This document shows, piece after piece, positions 9,043 to 17,094 of a stretch of 64,000 bases of DNA. The notes beneath the pieces were generated by a model, which was given only the letters and a program-made list of their open reading frames with translations, was not told the DNA's origin and ran no database searches. Every line of letters begins with the position of its first letter. The stretch's first letter is position 1. The position numbers were made by a program, and so were the translations under genes. Origin of the DNA: DAIRDK01 sp035403225 (GTDB taxonomy: Bacteria; Bacteroidota; Bacteroidia; Bacteroidales; FEN-979); contig DAONET010000006.1 of assembly GCA_035403225.1 (NCBI GenBank), forward strand, positions 1 to 64,000. Direction: 5' to 3'.

Positions 9043-9963
9043 ATGGCGGAATGGAAAGGTAAAACCAGGGGAGGCGTCCTTGGATATAAAATATTTGTCT
9101 GGGTACTGAAAAACCTGGGTATCTCGTTTGCATACCTGATCCTTTTCCCTGTCGTTTTTTATTTTATCCTGACATCTGCAGAGGCCAACCGGCATATCTT
9201 TTCTTTCTATCATGAAAAGATGAAATTCGGAAGATTCCGTTCCCTGATCTGCCTCTTCCAAAACTATTACAAGTTCGGGCAGGTCCTGCTCGACAAGGTC
9301 GCCATGATGGCCGGTTTTCATCACGCCTTCACCTTTAATTTCGAAGGAGAAGAATATCTCCGGCAAATGGATCACGGCGGACTGCTGATCAGCGCTCACA
9401 TCGGAAACTGGGAGATTGCCGGACAGATGCTGAACCGGCTGGAGAAACATATACACATCATCCTGTATGATGCCGAACACGAACAGATCAAAAAATACCT
9501 GTCGGATGTCATGACCAACCGGAAGGTCCATTTCATCATCATCCGTGATGATTTCAGCCATCTTGATCAGATAAAAGCCGCTTTCGCTGCCGGTGATATT
9601 GTGGCGATGCACGCCGACCGTTTTATCGCCGGAAACCGGACCACGGTTGTCAATTTCCTTGGACACCCGGCCGCCTTTCCGATCAGCCCGGTCAATCTTG
9701 CAGCTCGTTTCAACGTCCCTGTATCATTTGTCTTTGCCGTCAAAGAGACCCGGAAACATTACCATTTTTATGCTACTGAACCTTATCATCTTGCATTCAC
9801 GACCAACCTGAAAAAACGCGATGAACTCCTTAGCGGCGCTGTTAAGGTCTTCGTGGCAGAGATGGAAAAGGTCATCCGGCTTTACCCGACACAGTGGTTC
9901 AACTACTATGATTTCTGGAAACTCCCGGAGCATTCTTTCTCAAAACCATCCTTACGCCCGTGA
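9043..9963 (+). CDS. LpxL/HtrB-like lysophospholipid acyltransferase
   Basis: A 306-residue protein of the bacterial lipid A acyltransferase-like family. An N-terminal membrane segment (about 24-45) is followed by the active-site box HIGNWE, His119-x4-Glu124. In aryl-polyene clusters such enzymes are thought to load the finished polyene acyl chain onto a lipid at the inner membrane. It starts just after ACP 1, and its stop codon overlaps the GTG start of the next gene, so translation is probably coupled. Confidence 0.8.
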   Translation: MAEWKGKTRGGVLGYKIFVWVLKNLGISFAYLILFPVVFYFILTSAEANRHIFSFYHEKMKFGRFRSLICLFQNYYKFGQVLLDKVAMMAGFHHAFTFNFEGEEYLRQMDHGGLLISAHIGNWEIAGQMLNRLEKHIHIILYDAEHEQIKKYLSDVMTNRKVHFIIIRDDFSHLDQIKAAFAAGDIVAMHADRFIAGNRTTVVNFLGHPAAFPISPVNLAARFNVPVSFVFAVKETRKHYHFYATEPYHLAFTTNLKKRDELLSGAVKVFVAEMEKVIRLYPTQWFNYYDFWKLPEHSFSKPSLRP

Positions 9964-11321
9964 AACCAAAGAAAAAACTCCTGCTTGTTTCTGCTAACCG
10001 TTTTGTTAAGCCGTACCCCGTTTATCCACTGGGACTCTCCTACCTGGTGTCCTATCTTCGCGATCGTTTGCCTCATTTTGACATCCGGATCTATGACATG
10101 AACATGGGCACTCCAGAAGAACTCTCCCTGACAATCACCCAGTTCGACCCCGATTTTACCGGGATTTCGTTCCGGAACGTGGACGATGTTGATTTTTACA
10201 GCAAAGAGAGTTTCCTGAACGGATACCGGGAGCTGACCACCATCATCCGAAACCATACCGATTCTCCCCTCATCATCGGAGGATCGGCGTTTTCTATCTA
10301 TCCCGAAGACCTGTTTTGCTTTTTCGAACCCGATTACGGGATCTGTGGTGAAGGAGAAGAAAGCCTGCATCGCCTGCTGCTGAGCCTCGAACAAGAACAG
10401 CCTGATCTTTCCATCGATGGACTGGTATACCGCAAAGACGGACACGTCATCGTCAACCCGCGCCAGAATTACCTGAAATCCCTCGATCTCTGTTTCGAAC
10501 CGGAACTGATCGATTTTTACTGGGATAAAAGCGGCATGCTCAATGTTCAGACCAAAAGAGGTTGCCCGTATCATTGCATTTACTGCACCTATCCCCTGAT
10601 TGAAGGGAAAAAAGTGCGTACCCTGGATATCGACCGGATCATCCACACGATGAAAGAATTGTATTTCAATAAAAATATCACTTATCTCTTCTTCACTGAC
10701 TCCATCTTTAATATCTGCGACGATTTTAACATCGAATTAGCGGAACAAATCATCAAATCGGGGATCAAGATCGAATGGGGAGCCTATTTCTCGCCATGGA
10801 ACCTGGACCCGGAAAAAATGGAATTATACAAGCGGGCCGGACTGACCCACATCGAGTTCGGGACAGAATCATTATCGGATACTACGCTGAAGAATTACGG
10901 CAAACATTTCACGGTCGATGACATCGTCAGATCTTCGGATCTTTGTAATAAAATCGGGATATATTTCGCCCATTTCATGATTCTCTGCGGGTATGGTGAG
11001 ACGGAAGAGACGATCAACGAGGGTTTTGAAAATTCAAAACGGATCGAGAACTCCGTATTCTTCCCTTATATCGGCATGAGAATCTATCCGGGAACCAAGC
11101 TCTACGATCTTTCGGTGGCGGAAGGATACCTTGATCCGGAAGATAAGTTGCTGGAACCGGTGTATTATCTGGCGCCCGATATCGACTACACTACGTTGAA
11201 AAGCCGGGCAGATGAAAGCGGGAAACGGTGGGTTTTCCCCGACGAAGATTTAGTGACCGTGATGCAGCGGATGAGAAAAAGACACAGAAAAGGAACGTTA
11301 TGGCATCATCTGAAAAAATAA
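9960..11321 (+). CDS. B12-binding radical SAM protein (lipid-biosynthesis type)
   Basis: A 453-residue protein with an N-terminal cobalamin-binding-like Rossmann region (about 1-140; LGLSYLVSYLRDRLP, DFTGISFRNVDD, IIGGSAFSIYPE, CGEGEES) and a radical SAM barrel with the [4Fe-4S] motif Cys202-x3-Cys206-x2-Cys209 (RGCPYHCIYC). The DxHxxG cobalamin lower-axial motif is not evident, so B12 would bind base-off without that ligand, or may not bind. It starts at GTG overlapping the preceding stop. Related proteins occur in Bacteroidetes lipid/pigment clusters and, as I recall, in the proposed ladderane clusters of anammox bacteria. Reaction unknown; radical methylation or C-C bond formation are options. 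Confidence 0.82.
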   Translation: MKPKKKLLLVSANRFVKPYPVYPLGLSYLVSYLRDRLPHFDIRIYDMNMGTPEELSLTITQFDPDFTGISFRNVDDVDFYSKESFLNGYRELTTIIRNHTDSPLIIGGSAFSIYPEDLFCFFEPDYGICGEGEESLHRLLLSLEQEQPDLSIDGLVYRKDGHVIVNPRQNYLKSLDLCFEPELIDFYWDKSGMLNVQTKRGCPYHCIYCTYPLIEGKKVRTLDIDRIIHTMKELYFNKNITYLFFTDSIFNICDDFNIELAEQIIKSGIKIEWGAYFSPWNLDPEKMELYKRAGLTHIEFGTESLSDTTLKNYGKHFTVDDIVRSSDLCNKIGIYFAHFMILCGYGETEETINEGFENSKRIENSVFFPYIGMRIYPGTKLYDLSVAEGYLDPEDKLLEPVYYLAPDIDYTTLKSRADESGKRWVFPDEDLVTVMQRMRKRHRKGTLWHHLKK

Positions 11322-12142
11322 ATATCCCCCAGCAGCCGCCGATGGTCATGATCGACCGGTTGATCAAGGCTGATGAGGCGGAGACCATCACCGCGTTGGT
11401 GGTCAGCGCCGACAACGTCTTCGTGGAGAACGGCTACCTGCGGGAACCCGGGCTGATCGAAAACATGGCCCAGACAGCCGCTGCCGGGATGGGTGCGAAA
11501 TCATCCACTCCGGAGAGCAAGCCGCGGAAAGGATATATCGGAGCTTTGAAAAACCTGAAAATAGATAAGCTGCCGGCTGTCGGGGAAGAGATCATCACAC
11601 GCGTTATGGTGGTAAACAACGTACTAAATGCCACCATTATAGAGGCCGAAGTCACCTGTCACGACGAAGTGATCGCCCGGGGTGAACTGAAAATATTCCT
11701 CGAAGAAAAAGCGCCAGATCCACCGGAGACCCTGGCAGAACAACCAGATCCGCTGATGTACCGCTACAACCGGGAAGTTTTTTATTCTTTCAATAAAGAA
11801 ACAGGTTTCACCCAGAAAGTCGATTACCAGTACAGCGCCAACCAACAGATCATCCGGCAGGGCTGGGATGCAGCCGAAGATCGTCTGGACGCAGTACGGC
11901 AGGAGATCGCAGCCGGAATCCTCAGTCCGATCGCTTATCACATGGAGCGCTGTTTGATGGAGCTATCGATACTGGCCTCTTATATGAAGCTGTCAAAATG
12001 GAGGATCAGGCGTCACCTGAAACCATCAGGATATCATAAGCTGACCCCTGAATTACGAAGTAAATATGCTGCCGTTTTCGGCATCTCTGTAAACGAACTA
12101 GATAATATCGATCCGATGGATCAACCCCAGAAAGGAACCTAA
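11300..12142 (+). CDS. ApeP-like hotdog dehydratase fused to a helix-turn-helix-like domain
   Basis: A 280-residue two-part protein. Residues 1-145 form a hotdog domain like the 3-hydroxyacyl-ACP dehydratase ApeP: QPPMVMIDR, then LREPGLIENMAQTAAAG with candidate acid Glu54, but no HFPG histidine. Residues about 160-275 match the small proteins at 13195 and 50492 (SPIAYHMER, LASYMKLSKWRIRRHLKP, KYAAVFGISVNELDNI), an XRE-like helix-turn-helix pattern. The ATG at 11300 was chosen over an upstream frame because it begins the hotdog fold; it overlaps the radical SAM gene by 22 bases. The stop overlaps the start of the BtrH-like gene (TAATG). The dehydratase is probably a partner of the protein at 25896. 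Confidence 0.75.
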   Translation: MASSEKINIPQQPPMVMIDRLIKADEAETITALVVSADNVFVENGYLREPGLIENMAQTAAAGMGAKSSTPESKPRKGYIGALKNLKIDKLPAVGEEIITRVMVVNNVLNATIIEAEVTCHDEVIARGELKIFLEEKAPDPPETLAEQPDPLMYRYNREVFYSFNKETGFTQKVDYQYSANQQIIRQGWDAAEDRLDAVRQEIAAGILSPIAYHMERCLMELSILASYMKLSKWRIRRHLKPSGYHKLTPELRSKYAAVFGISVNELDNIDPMDQPQKGT

Positions 12143-13140
12143 TGATCAAACTTAACTTTGAACACCGCCAGGCTGGTCATTGCGAAAGCGGTGTCACCTC
12201 TAACCTGTTGAATTATTACGGACTGAAGATCAGCGAGCCCATGGCTTTCGGGATTGGCGCCGGATTATTCTTTTCCTATCTTCCCTTTTTAAAGATGCAG
12301 CACGCTCCGGTCACCTCCTTCCGGGTATGGCCGGGAATGGTCTTTAAACGGGCCACGAGTGAACTCGGGGTCAAATCCGGCATCTTTACCTTCCGGAGCA
12401 AAAAAGAGTCGATGGACAAGCTGAAAAGCACCCTAGACAGTGGAATTCCGGTCGGGATGCAGGTCGGAACCTTCCATCTTCCATTTTTTCCTCCCGAGTA
12501 CCGGATGCATTACAACATGCATAACATGGTAGTTTACGGGTATGATCACGACACCTTTTTTGTCAGCGACACGTTGATGGAGAAGCCGGTAGAGATCAGC
12601 TATGACGACCTCGTCCGGGTGAGGTTTGCCCAGGGCACTTTTGCACCCCGGGGACGGATGTACTACCCGTATGATGTACCTGAGTCCGTCGATATCCGTC
12701 CTGCCATTCTTTCGGGGATCAAAAAAACGGCTCATAACATGGTTGGCATCCCCATACCGCTGGTCGGAGTGAATGGGATCCGTTATCTTTCCAGGCAGAT
12801 GAGAACCTGGGAAAAAAGGTATGGTGAAGCCAAAGCCTCCTATTACCTGGGGCAGGTTCTGCGGATGGAAGAAGAGATCGGGACTGCCGGAGCCGGCTTC
12901 CGGTTCATCTACGGAGCCTTTCTCGAGGAATCGGCAGAGGTGCTCAATAAACCCTTCCTCCGGGAAATGGCAGAAGAGATGGGCGAAAATGCCAACAAAT
13001 GGAGAGAGTTTTCTTACCTCGGTTCAAGAAACTGTAAAAAACGCGCCAAACCGGAAGAATCTTATGATATGCTGGCAGATATGCTCTATGCATGTGCCGG
13101 GAGAGAAGAGAAGATTTTCAAAAAACTATCCCGGATGTGA
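12142..13140 (+). CDS. BtrH_N/DUF4872 protein (acyltransferase-like), copy 1
   Basis: A 332-residue protein with the BtrH N-terminal fold: HRQAGHCESG with Cys14, later MHNMVVYG (His) and FFVSDT (Asp), resembling a papain-like Cys-His-Asp triad. The C-terminal part (TAGAGFRFIYGAFLEES) is DUF4872. BtrH of butirosin synthesis transfers an aminoacyl chain from an ACP to an amine; by analogy this protein may move an acyl chain from one of the cluster ACPs to an amine or alcohol acceptor. It is closely similar to the gene at 13603 and more distantly to 50891. All three follow an HTH-like partner. Confidence 0.78.
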   Translation: MIKLNFEHRQAGHCESGVTSNLLNYYGLKISEPMAFGIGAGLFFSYLPFLKMQHAPVTSFRVWPGMVFKRATSELGVKSGIFTFRSKKESMDKLKSTLDSGIPVGMQVGTFHLPFFPPEYRMHYNMHNMVVYGYDHDTFFVSDTLMEKPVEISYDDLVRVRFAQGTFAPRGRMYYPYDVPESVDIRPAILSGIKKTAHNMVGIPIPLVGVNGIRYLSRQMRTWEKRYGEAKASYYLGQVLRMEEEIGTAGAGFRFIYGAFLEESAEVLNKPFLREMAEEMGENANKWREFSYLGSRNCKKRAKPEESYDMLADMLYACAGREEKIFKKLSRM

Positions 13141-13194
13141 TAATTTTCTTACTTTCGCAAGAATCTGCGGCAACGCCGAACCAATACAGGACCC

Positions 13195-13590
13195 ATGGAA
13201 GACGAGCCGGAAAAAGTATATACCGATGACCGTCACGGACAGTACCGGGAGATGCTGTACGGATATGATAAGGACGGTAATTTTACGAAGCAGGTCGGAT
13301 ATCACGGAGCCTCCGAACGAGTGATCCTTCAGCAGGTCTGGGATGAATTTAAAGACCGGATCGAAGATGCACGGCAGAAGGTGCTGTCGGGGAAGGCCAG
13401 TCCGATCCTGTATTACATGGAGAAGAACCTGCTGAATGCGCAGGATCTTGCCACACACACGGGAATATGTGTCTGGTTTGTCAAACGTCACCTGAAACCG
13501 GGAGCCTTTCAGCGTTTATCTGAAAAGAAACTGAAGAGATACGCCGAGGCTTTCAACATCACTATCGATCAACTCAGAAAAGTTGAATAG
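13195..13590 (+). CDS. Small helix-turn-helix-like protein, partner of BtrH-like copy 2
   Basis: A 131-residue protein. Its C-terminal two thirds match the C-terminal domain of the 11300 protein: ASPILYYMEKN, then DLATHTGICVWFVKRHLKP and KRYAEAFNITIDQL, which read as an XRE/lambda-repressor-like helix-turn-helix with a Lys/Arg-rich recognition helix. No other domain is seen. It sits 12 bases before a BtrH-like gene. It could be a transcription regulator, or a protein-recognition module for the BtrH-like enzyme; the repeated pairing favours a shared function. Family name not recognised. Confidence 0.65.
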   Translation: MEDEPEKVYTDDRHGQYREMLYGYDKDGNFTKQVGYHGASERVILQQVWDEFKDRIEDARQKVLSGKASPILYYMEKNLLNAQDLATHTGICVWFVKRHLKPGAFQRLSEKKLKRYAEAFNITIDQLRKVE

Positions 13591-13602
13591 TTACCGATTA
13601 TA

Positions 13603-14616
13603 ATGAAAGATATTGTCATCGATTATACACACCGCCAGGCCGGCCACTGCGAAAGCGGCGCCACTTCCAACCTGCTGCATTTTTATGGAAAAGAAATCTC
13701 GGAACCCATGGCTTTCGGCATCGGGACCGGTTTGTATTTCAGCTACCTCCCCTTCCTGAAACTGCAGTACGCACCGATGATGTCATTCCGTAACTTCCCC
13801 AACACGGTGTTCCACCGGGGCATGAAGCATATGGACATTGATGCCGGCGTGATCAAAAAATTCAGGGACCCGAAGGAATCGATGGACGCCCTCGACCGGA
13901 ACCTGGAACAGGGAATCCCTACCGGCGTACAGGTTGGTTGTTTCAACCTGACCTTTTTCCCTCCCGAGTACCGGATGCATTACAACATGCATAACCTCGT
14001 CGTCTTTGGAAAAAAAGGCGACGAGTACCTCATCAGCGATACCGTGATGGAGACCGTTCAAACGTTATCGTATGATGACCTGTTGCGGGTACGATGGGCA
14101 AAAGGCGCTTTCGCTCCCAAAGGGAAGATGTACTGGATCAATCAGGTACCGCCAGAGATCGACATGCGGAACGCCATCGCCAAAGGCATCCGGAAGACCG
14201 TTTATGAGATGACCAAGGTGCCTTTCCCCCTGATCGGTGTAAAAGGGATGCGGATTATGGCCCGTGATATTAAGAAATGGCCGAAGAAACACGGAAATGA
14301 AAAAGCCTCTTTTTACCTCGGACAGGTTCTCCGAATGGCGGAGGACTTTGGTACCGGCGGTGCAGGCTTCCGCTATATCTTCGGAGCCTTTCTGAAAGAA
14401 AGCGGACAGCTGCTGAACAACCAGGCACTGCTGGAAGCTGCTGGTATGATGGGCGAAGCAGCCAACAAATGGAGAGAATTCACTTTCGCCGGCGCCCGAA
14501 ACTGCAAAAACCGGTCGAAACCCGAAGAAGATTATGATGCGCTCGGAGAAAAAATGTTGTTGATTGCCGATATGGAAGCATCGGTTTATATGAAGTTAGA
14601 TAAAATATTGATTTAA
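13603..14616 (+). CDS. BtrH_N/DUF4872 protein (acyltransferase-like), copy 2
   Basis: A 337-residue paralogue of the 12142 product, alike along its whole length. The nucleophile region HRQAGHCESG holds Cys16. MHNLVVFG and LISDTV provide the likely His and Asp, and GTGGAGFRYIFGAFLKES marks DUF4872. Two near copies next to each other point to a tandem duplication that included the small HTH-like partner. Expected role: moving an acyl group from ACP to an acceptor, inferred from BtrH only. The ABC transporter ATPase begins 9 bases downstream. Confidence 0.78.
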   Translation: MKDIVIDYTHRQAGHCESGATSNLLHFYGKEISEPMAFGIGTGLYFSYLPFLKLQYAPMMSFRNFPNTVFHRGMKHMDIDAGVIKKFRDPKESMDALDRNLEQGIPTGVQVGCFNLTFFPPEYRMHYNMHNLVVFGKKGDEYLISDTVMETVQTLSYDDLLRVRWAKGAFAPKGKMYWINQVPPEIDMRNAIAKGIRKTVYEMTKVPFPLIGVKGMRIMARDIKKWPKKHGNEKASFYLGQVLRMAEDFGTGGAGFRYIFGAFLKESGQLLNNQALLEAAGMMGEAANKWREFTFAGARNCKNRSKPEEDYDALGEKMLLIADMEASVYMKLDKILI

Positions 14617-14624
14617 AGTCTGAT

Positions 14625-15374
14625 ATGTCTATCATCGAAATTCGAAAACTGACTAAAAAATACAAAGGATCCGATGAACCGGCCATCGATTCGATCTCAT
14701 TGGATATTGAAGAAAACGAGATCTTCGGACTGCTGGGTCCCAACGGAGCCGGTAAGACTACTACCATCTCCATCCTCTGCGGATTATTCCGGCCGGATTC
14801 GGGCGAAGTGAAGATCGGCGGGTTTGACCTTCACACGGATCTGGAGAAGATTCTGCACATCATCGGCGTCGTCCCGCAGGATATTGCCCTCTATCCAACG
14901 CTCACTGCCCGGGAAAACCTGACTTTTTTCGGTAATATGTACGGATTGAAAGGGAAAGAGTTGCGTGACCGTATCGAAGAGAATCTGGTCACTTTCGGTC
15001 TGGAGAAATTCGGGAATAAAAAGATATCCACCTATTCCGGCGGCATGAAACGCCGGGTAAACCTCATCGCCGGGCTGCTGCATCGTCCGCGGATCCTGTT
15101 TCTGGATGAACCTACCGTGGGCATCGATGTGCAGTCGAGGAACGTGATCCTTTGTTTCCTGCATGAGCTGAAACGTTCCGGAACTACCATCATCTATACC
15201 TCCCATTACATGGAAGAGGCTGAAAACCTGTGTTCCCGGGTCGCCATTATGGATCGCGGTCATTTAATCGCCACCGGAAAACCTACTGAACTCATTAACT
15301 CCAATCCCTGTTTCAAAAACCTCGAAACAGTGTTTCTCCAACTAACCGGAAAAGATCTGCGCGATGATGTTTAA
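14625..15374 (+). CDS. ABC transporter ATP-binding protein
   Basis: A 249-residue ABC ATPase of the drug/lipid (ABC-2, NatA/DrrA-like) type. Walker A is GPNGAGKTT (38-46), the signature is YSGGMKRR (137-144) and Walker B is ILFLDEPTVG (157-166), with the switch His in IYTSHYMEE. The gene overlaps the permease at 15364 by 11 bases. It would energise export or inner-membrane flipping of the cluster product, and may also serve the distant permease at 49300, which has no ATPase of its own. Confidence 0.9.
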   Translation: MSIIEIRKLTKKYKGSDEPAIDSISLDIEENEIFGLLGPNGAGKTTTISILCGLFRPDSGEVKIGGFDLHTDLEKILHIIGVVPQDIALYPTLTARENLTFFGNMYGLKGKELRDRIEENLVTFGLEKFGNKKISTYSGGMKRRVNLIAGLLHRPRILFLDEPTVGIDVQSRNVILCFLHELKRSGTTIIYTSHYMEEAENLCSRVAIMDRGHLIATGKPTELINSNPCFKNLETVFLQLTGKDLRDDV

Positions 15375-16668
15375 ATTTTTCTCTGCCTTCCGAAAAGAAT
15401 GGCTGATCCTGGTGAGGGATCTTGCCGGGTTGATCGTTTTGTTCGTCATGCCCATGTGTATGGTCGTAATTCTGGCTGTTGTGCAGGAGTTTGGATGGAA
15501 GGATGTAGCCAGTGACCCGAAACTACCGGTATTGTTCGTCGACCTTGACCAGGATTCGTTGGCCGCGAAGATAGAAAGGGGGCTGGATGCCAGCAGTTTC
15601 TTCCAGGTAGTGAAGACGGTGGATGACAAGCCTGTCACGGCCGAATCAGCCCGTGAACTGGTCAGGAAAGGAAAATACCAGATCGCGGTCATCATCCCTG
15701 ATGGCTCGACCGAAAAAGTCCAGAAGAAGATTGAGTTCATGATCATTAAGATGATGTCGGGGCTGAAGATGGGTTCTATGAATCCCTTCTCTGACTTGCA
15801 ATACAATGATTCTGTACAGGTTCAACTCTATCTTGATCCCGCGATAAAACCCTCGTTCAAAAACTCCGTGCTTTGTTCCATGAGGGAATACACGTTGAAA
15901 GTGGAATCGCAGATGATCTTCCAGACTTTCAATTCGCAGTTGGGGATGATGTTTCCCTATTACAAACCCAGTAATAATGTGTATACCGAAACCGTGATGT
16001 TCAAGGAGTCGTATCCGTCGGGAAAGACGGAAGAAATTCTCCCGAACACCACCCAACACAATGTGCCGGCATGGACCATTTTCGCGATGTTCTTCATCGT
16101 GATTCCGCTCACGAGCAGCATCATCCGGGAGCGCGAAGAAGGAAGTCTGATCCGGTTATTGACCATGCCGGTATCGTACATGACGGTATTCATGGCCAAA
16201 ATCGGCGTTTACCTGGTGGTATGCCTGATTCAGTTTGCCCTGATGATGCTCGCCGGCATGTTGGTAATGCCGTTGTTTGACATTCCTGCCCTGGAGATTG
16301 GCGGTAAGTTGTTCCAGTTGATCCTGATGGCGGTAGCGACCAGTCTGGCCGCATTAGGTTTCGGGATTGTCGTAGGCACCATTGCCCGGACACACCAGCA
16401 GGCAGCAGCCTTCGGTTCCGTCTCTGTCGTTATCCTGGCGGCCATGGGCGGCTTGTGGGTCCCGACGTATCTGATGCCGGAAACAATGCGTGTTGTGGCC
16501 ACCTTCTCACCGATGAACTGGGCTCAGACAGGGTTTTATGATATTTTCCTGCGTGGCGGCCTGATCGTTGAGATCCTGCCCGAGATCACTAAGTTATTGT
16601 TATTCTTCCTTATCACCGTCGGTATCGCTGCTGCCTACCGCAAATGGAAACCCCCTATCAGCGCATAA
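15364..16668 (+). CDS. ABC-2 type transporter permease, copy 1
   Basis: A 434-residue membrane protein with one N-terminal transmembrane helix, a large extracytoplasmic domain (about 45-240) and a C-terminal bundle of five to six helices. This is the layout of ABC-2/YhgE-like permeases. It opens with FRKEWLILVRDLAGLIVLFV and contains MFFIVIPLTSSIIREREEGS, both mirrored in the permease at 49300. Its start overlaps the ATPase gene, so the two surely form one transporter. Substrate is presumed to be the polyene lipid or an intermediate. Confidence 0.88.
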   Translation: MMFKFFSAFRKEWLILVRDLAGLIVLFVMPMCMVVILAVVQEFGWKDVASDPKLPVLFVDLDQDSLAAKIERGLDASSFFQVVKTVDDKPVTAESARELVRKGKYQIAVIIPDGSTEKVQKKIEFMIIKMMSGLKMGSMNPFSDLQYNDSVQVQLYLDPAIKPSFKNSVLCSMREYTLKVESQMIFQTFNSQLGMMFPYYKPSNNVYTETVMFKESYPSGKTEEILPNTTQHNVPAWTIFAMFFIVIPLTSSIIREREEGSLIRLLTMPVSYMTVFMAKIGVYLVVCLIQFALMMLAGMLVMPLFDIPALEIGGKLFQLILMAVATSLAALGFGIVVGTIARTHQQAAAFGSVSVVILAAMGGLWVPTYLMPETMRVVATFSPMNWAQTGFYDIFLRGGLIVEILPEITKLLLFFLITVGIAAAYRKWKPPISA

Positions 16669-16670
16669 CC

Positions 16671-17090
16671 ATGGAACTCATTGACCGTACCGAGATCAAA
16701 GTACGCTTCAGCGAAGTCGATTCAATGCGGATCGTCTGGCACGGGAACTACCTGAAATATTTTGAAGACGGGCGAGAATCGTTCGGATTGAAATACCAGC
16801 TGGGATATCTCGATGTATATAAGCACAACGTGATGATCCCCCTGGTGAAGATCAACTGCGATTTCAAGCGTCCGCTGGAATACGGCGATACAGCCATCGT
16901 CGAAACCCGATTTGTCAACACGGAAGCGGCCAAGATCGTATTTGAATACACTGTCTTCCGCAAATCCGATAACGAAGTGATGGCCACCGGCTCCTCTGTC
17001 CAGGTATTTCTCACGCCGGAAGCAGAGCTTCTGCTCATGCCTCCGGAATTTTTTATTGCCTGGAAAAAACACTGGGGCATTGATTCTTGA
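16671..17090 (+). CDS. Acyl-CoA/ACP thioesterase, 4HBT hotdog (copy 1)
   Basis: A 139-residue hotdog thioesterase. VRFSEVDSMRIVWHGNYLKYFE matches the 4-hydroxybenzoyl-CoA thioesterase pattern, with Asp17 at the catalytic position. I used ATG 16671, two bases after the permease stop. The longer frame starting at 16644 runs inside the permease. In polyene clusters such an enzyme may release or edit acyl-ACP chains. The following ketosynthase begins four bases after its stop. Confidence 0.8.
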   Translation: MELIDRTEIKVRFSEVDSMRIVWHGNYLKYFEDGRESFGLKYQLGYLDVYKHNVMIPLVKINCDFKRPLEYGDTAIVETRFVNTEAAKIVFEYTVFRKSDNEVMATGSSVQVFLTPEAELLLMPPEFFIAWKKHWGIDS

Positions 17091-17094
17091 CAAG

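Noticed and set aside
8734..9666. 310-codon minus-strand open frame across ACP 1 and the acyltransferase
   Set aside because: Both plus-strand genes are well supported by active-site motifs; the antisense frame has none.
13150..13157. Possible -7 box TACTTTCG before 13195
   Set aside because: One mismatch to TAnnTTTG and a position only 55 bases into an operon gap; too weak to annotate.
12142..14616. CRISPR or mobile element causing the BtrH duplication
   Set aside because: No transposase, terminal repeats or direct repeats were seen; simple tandem gene duplication explains it.
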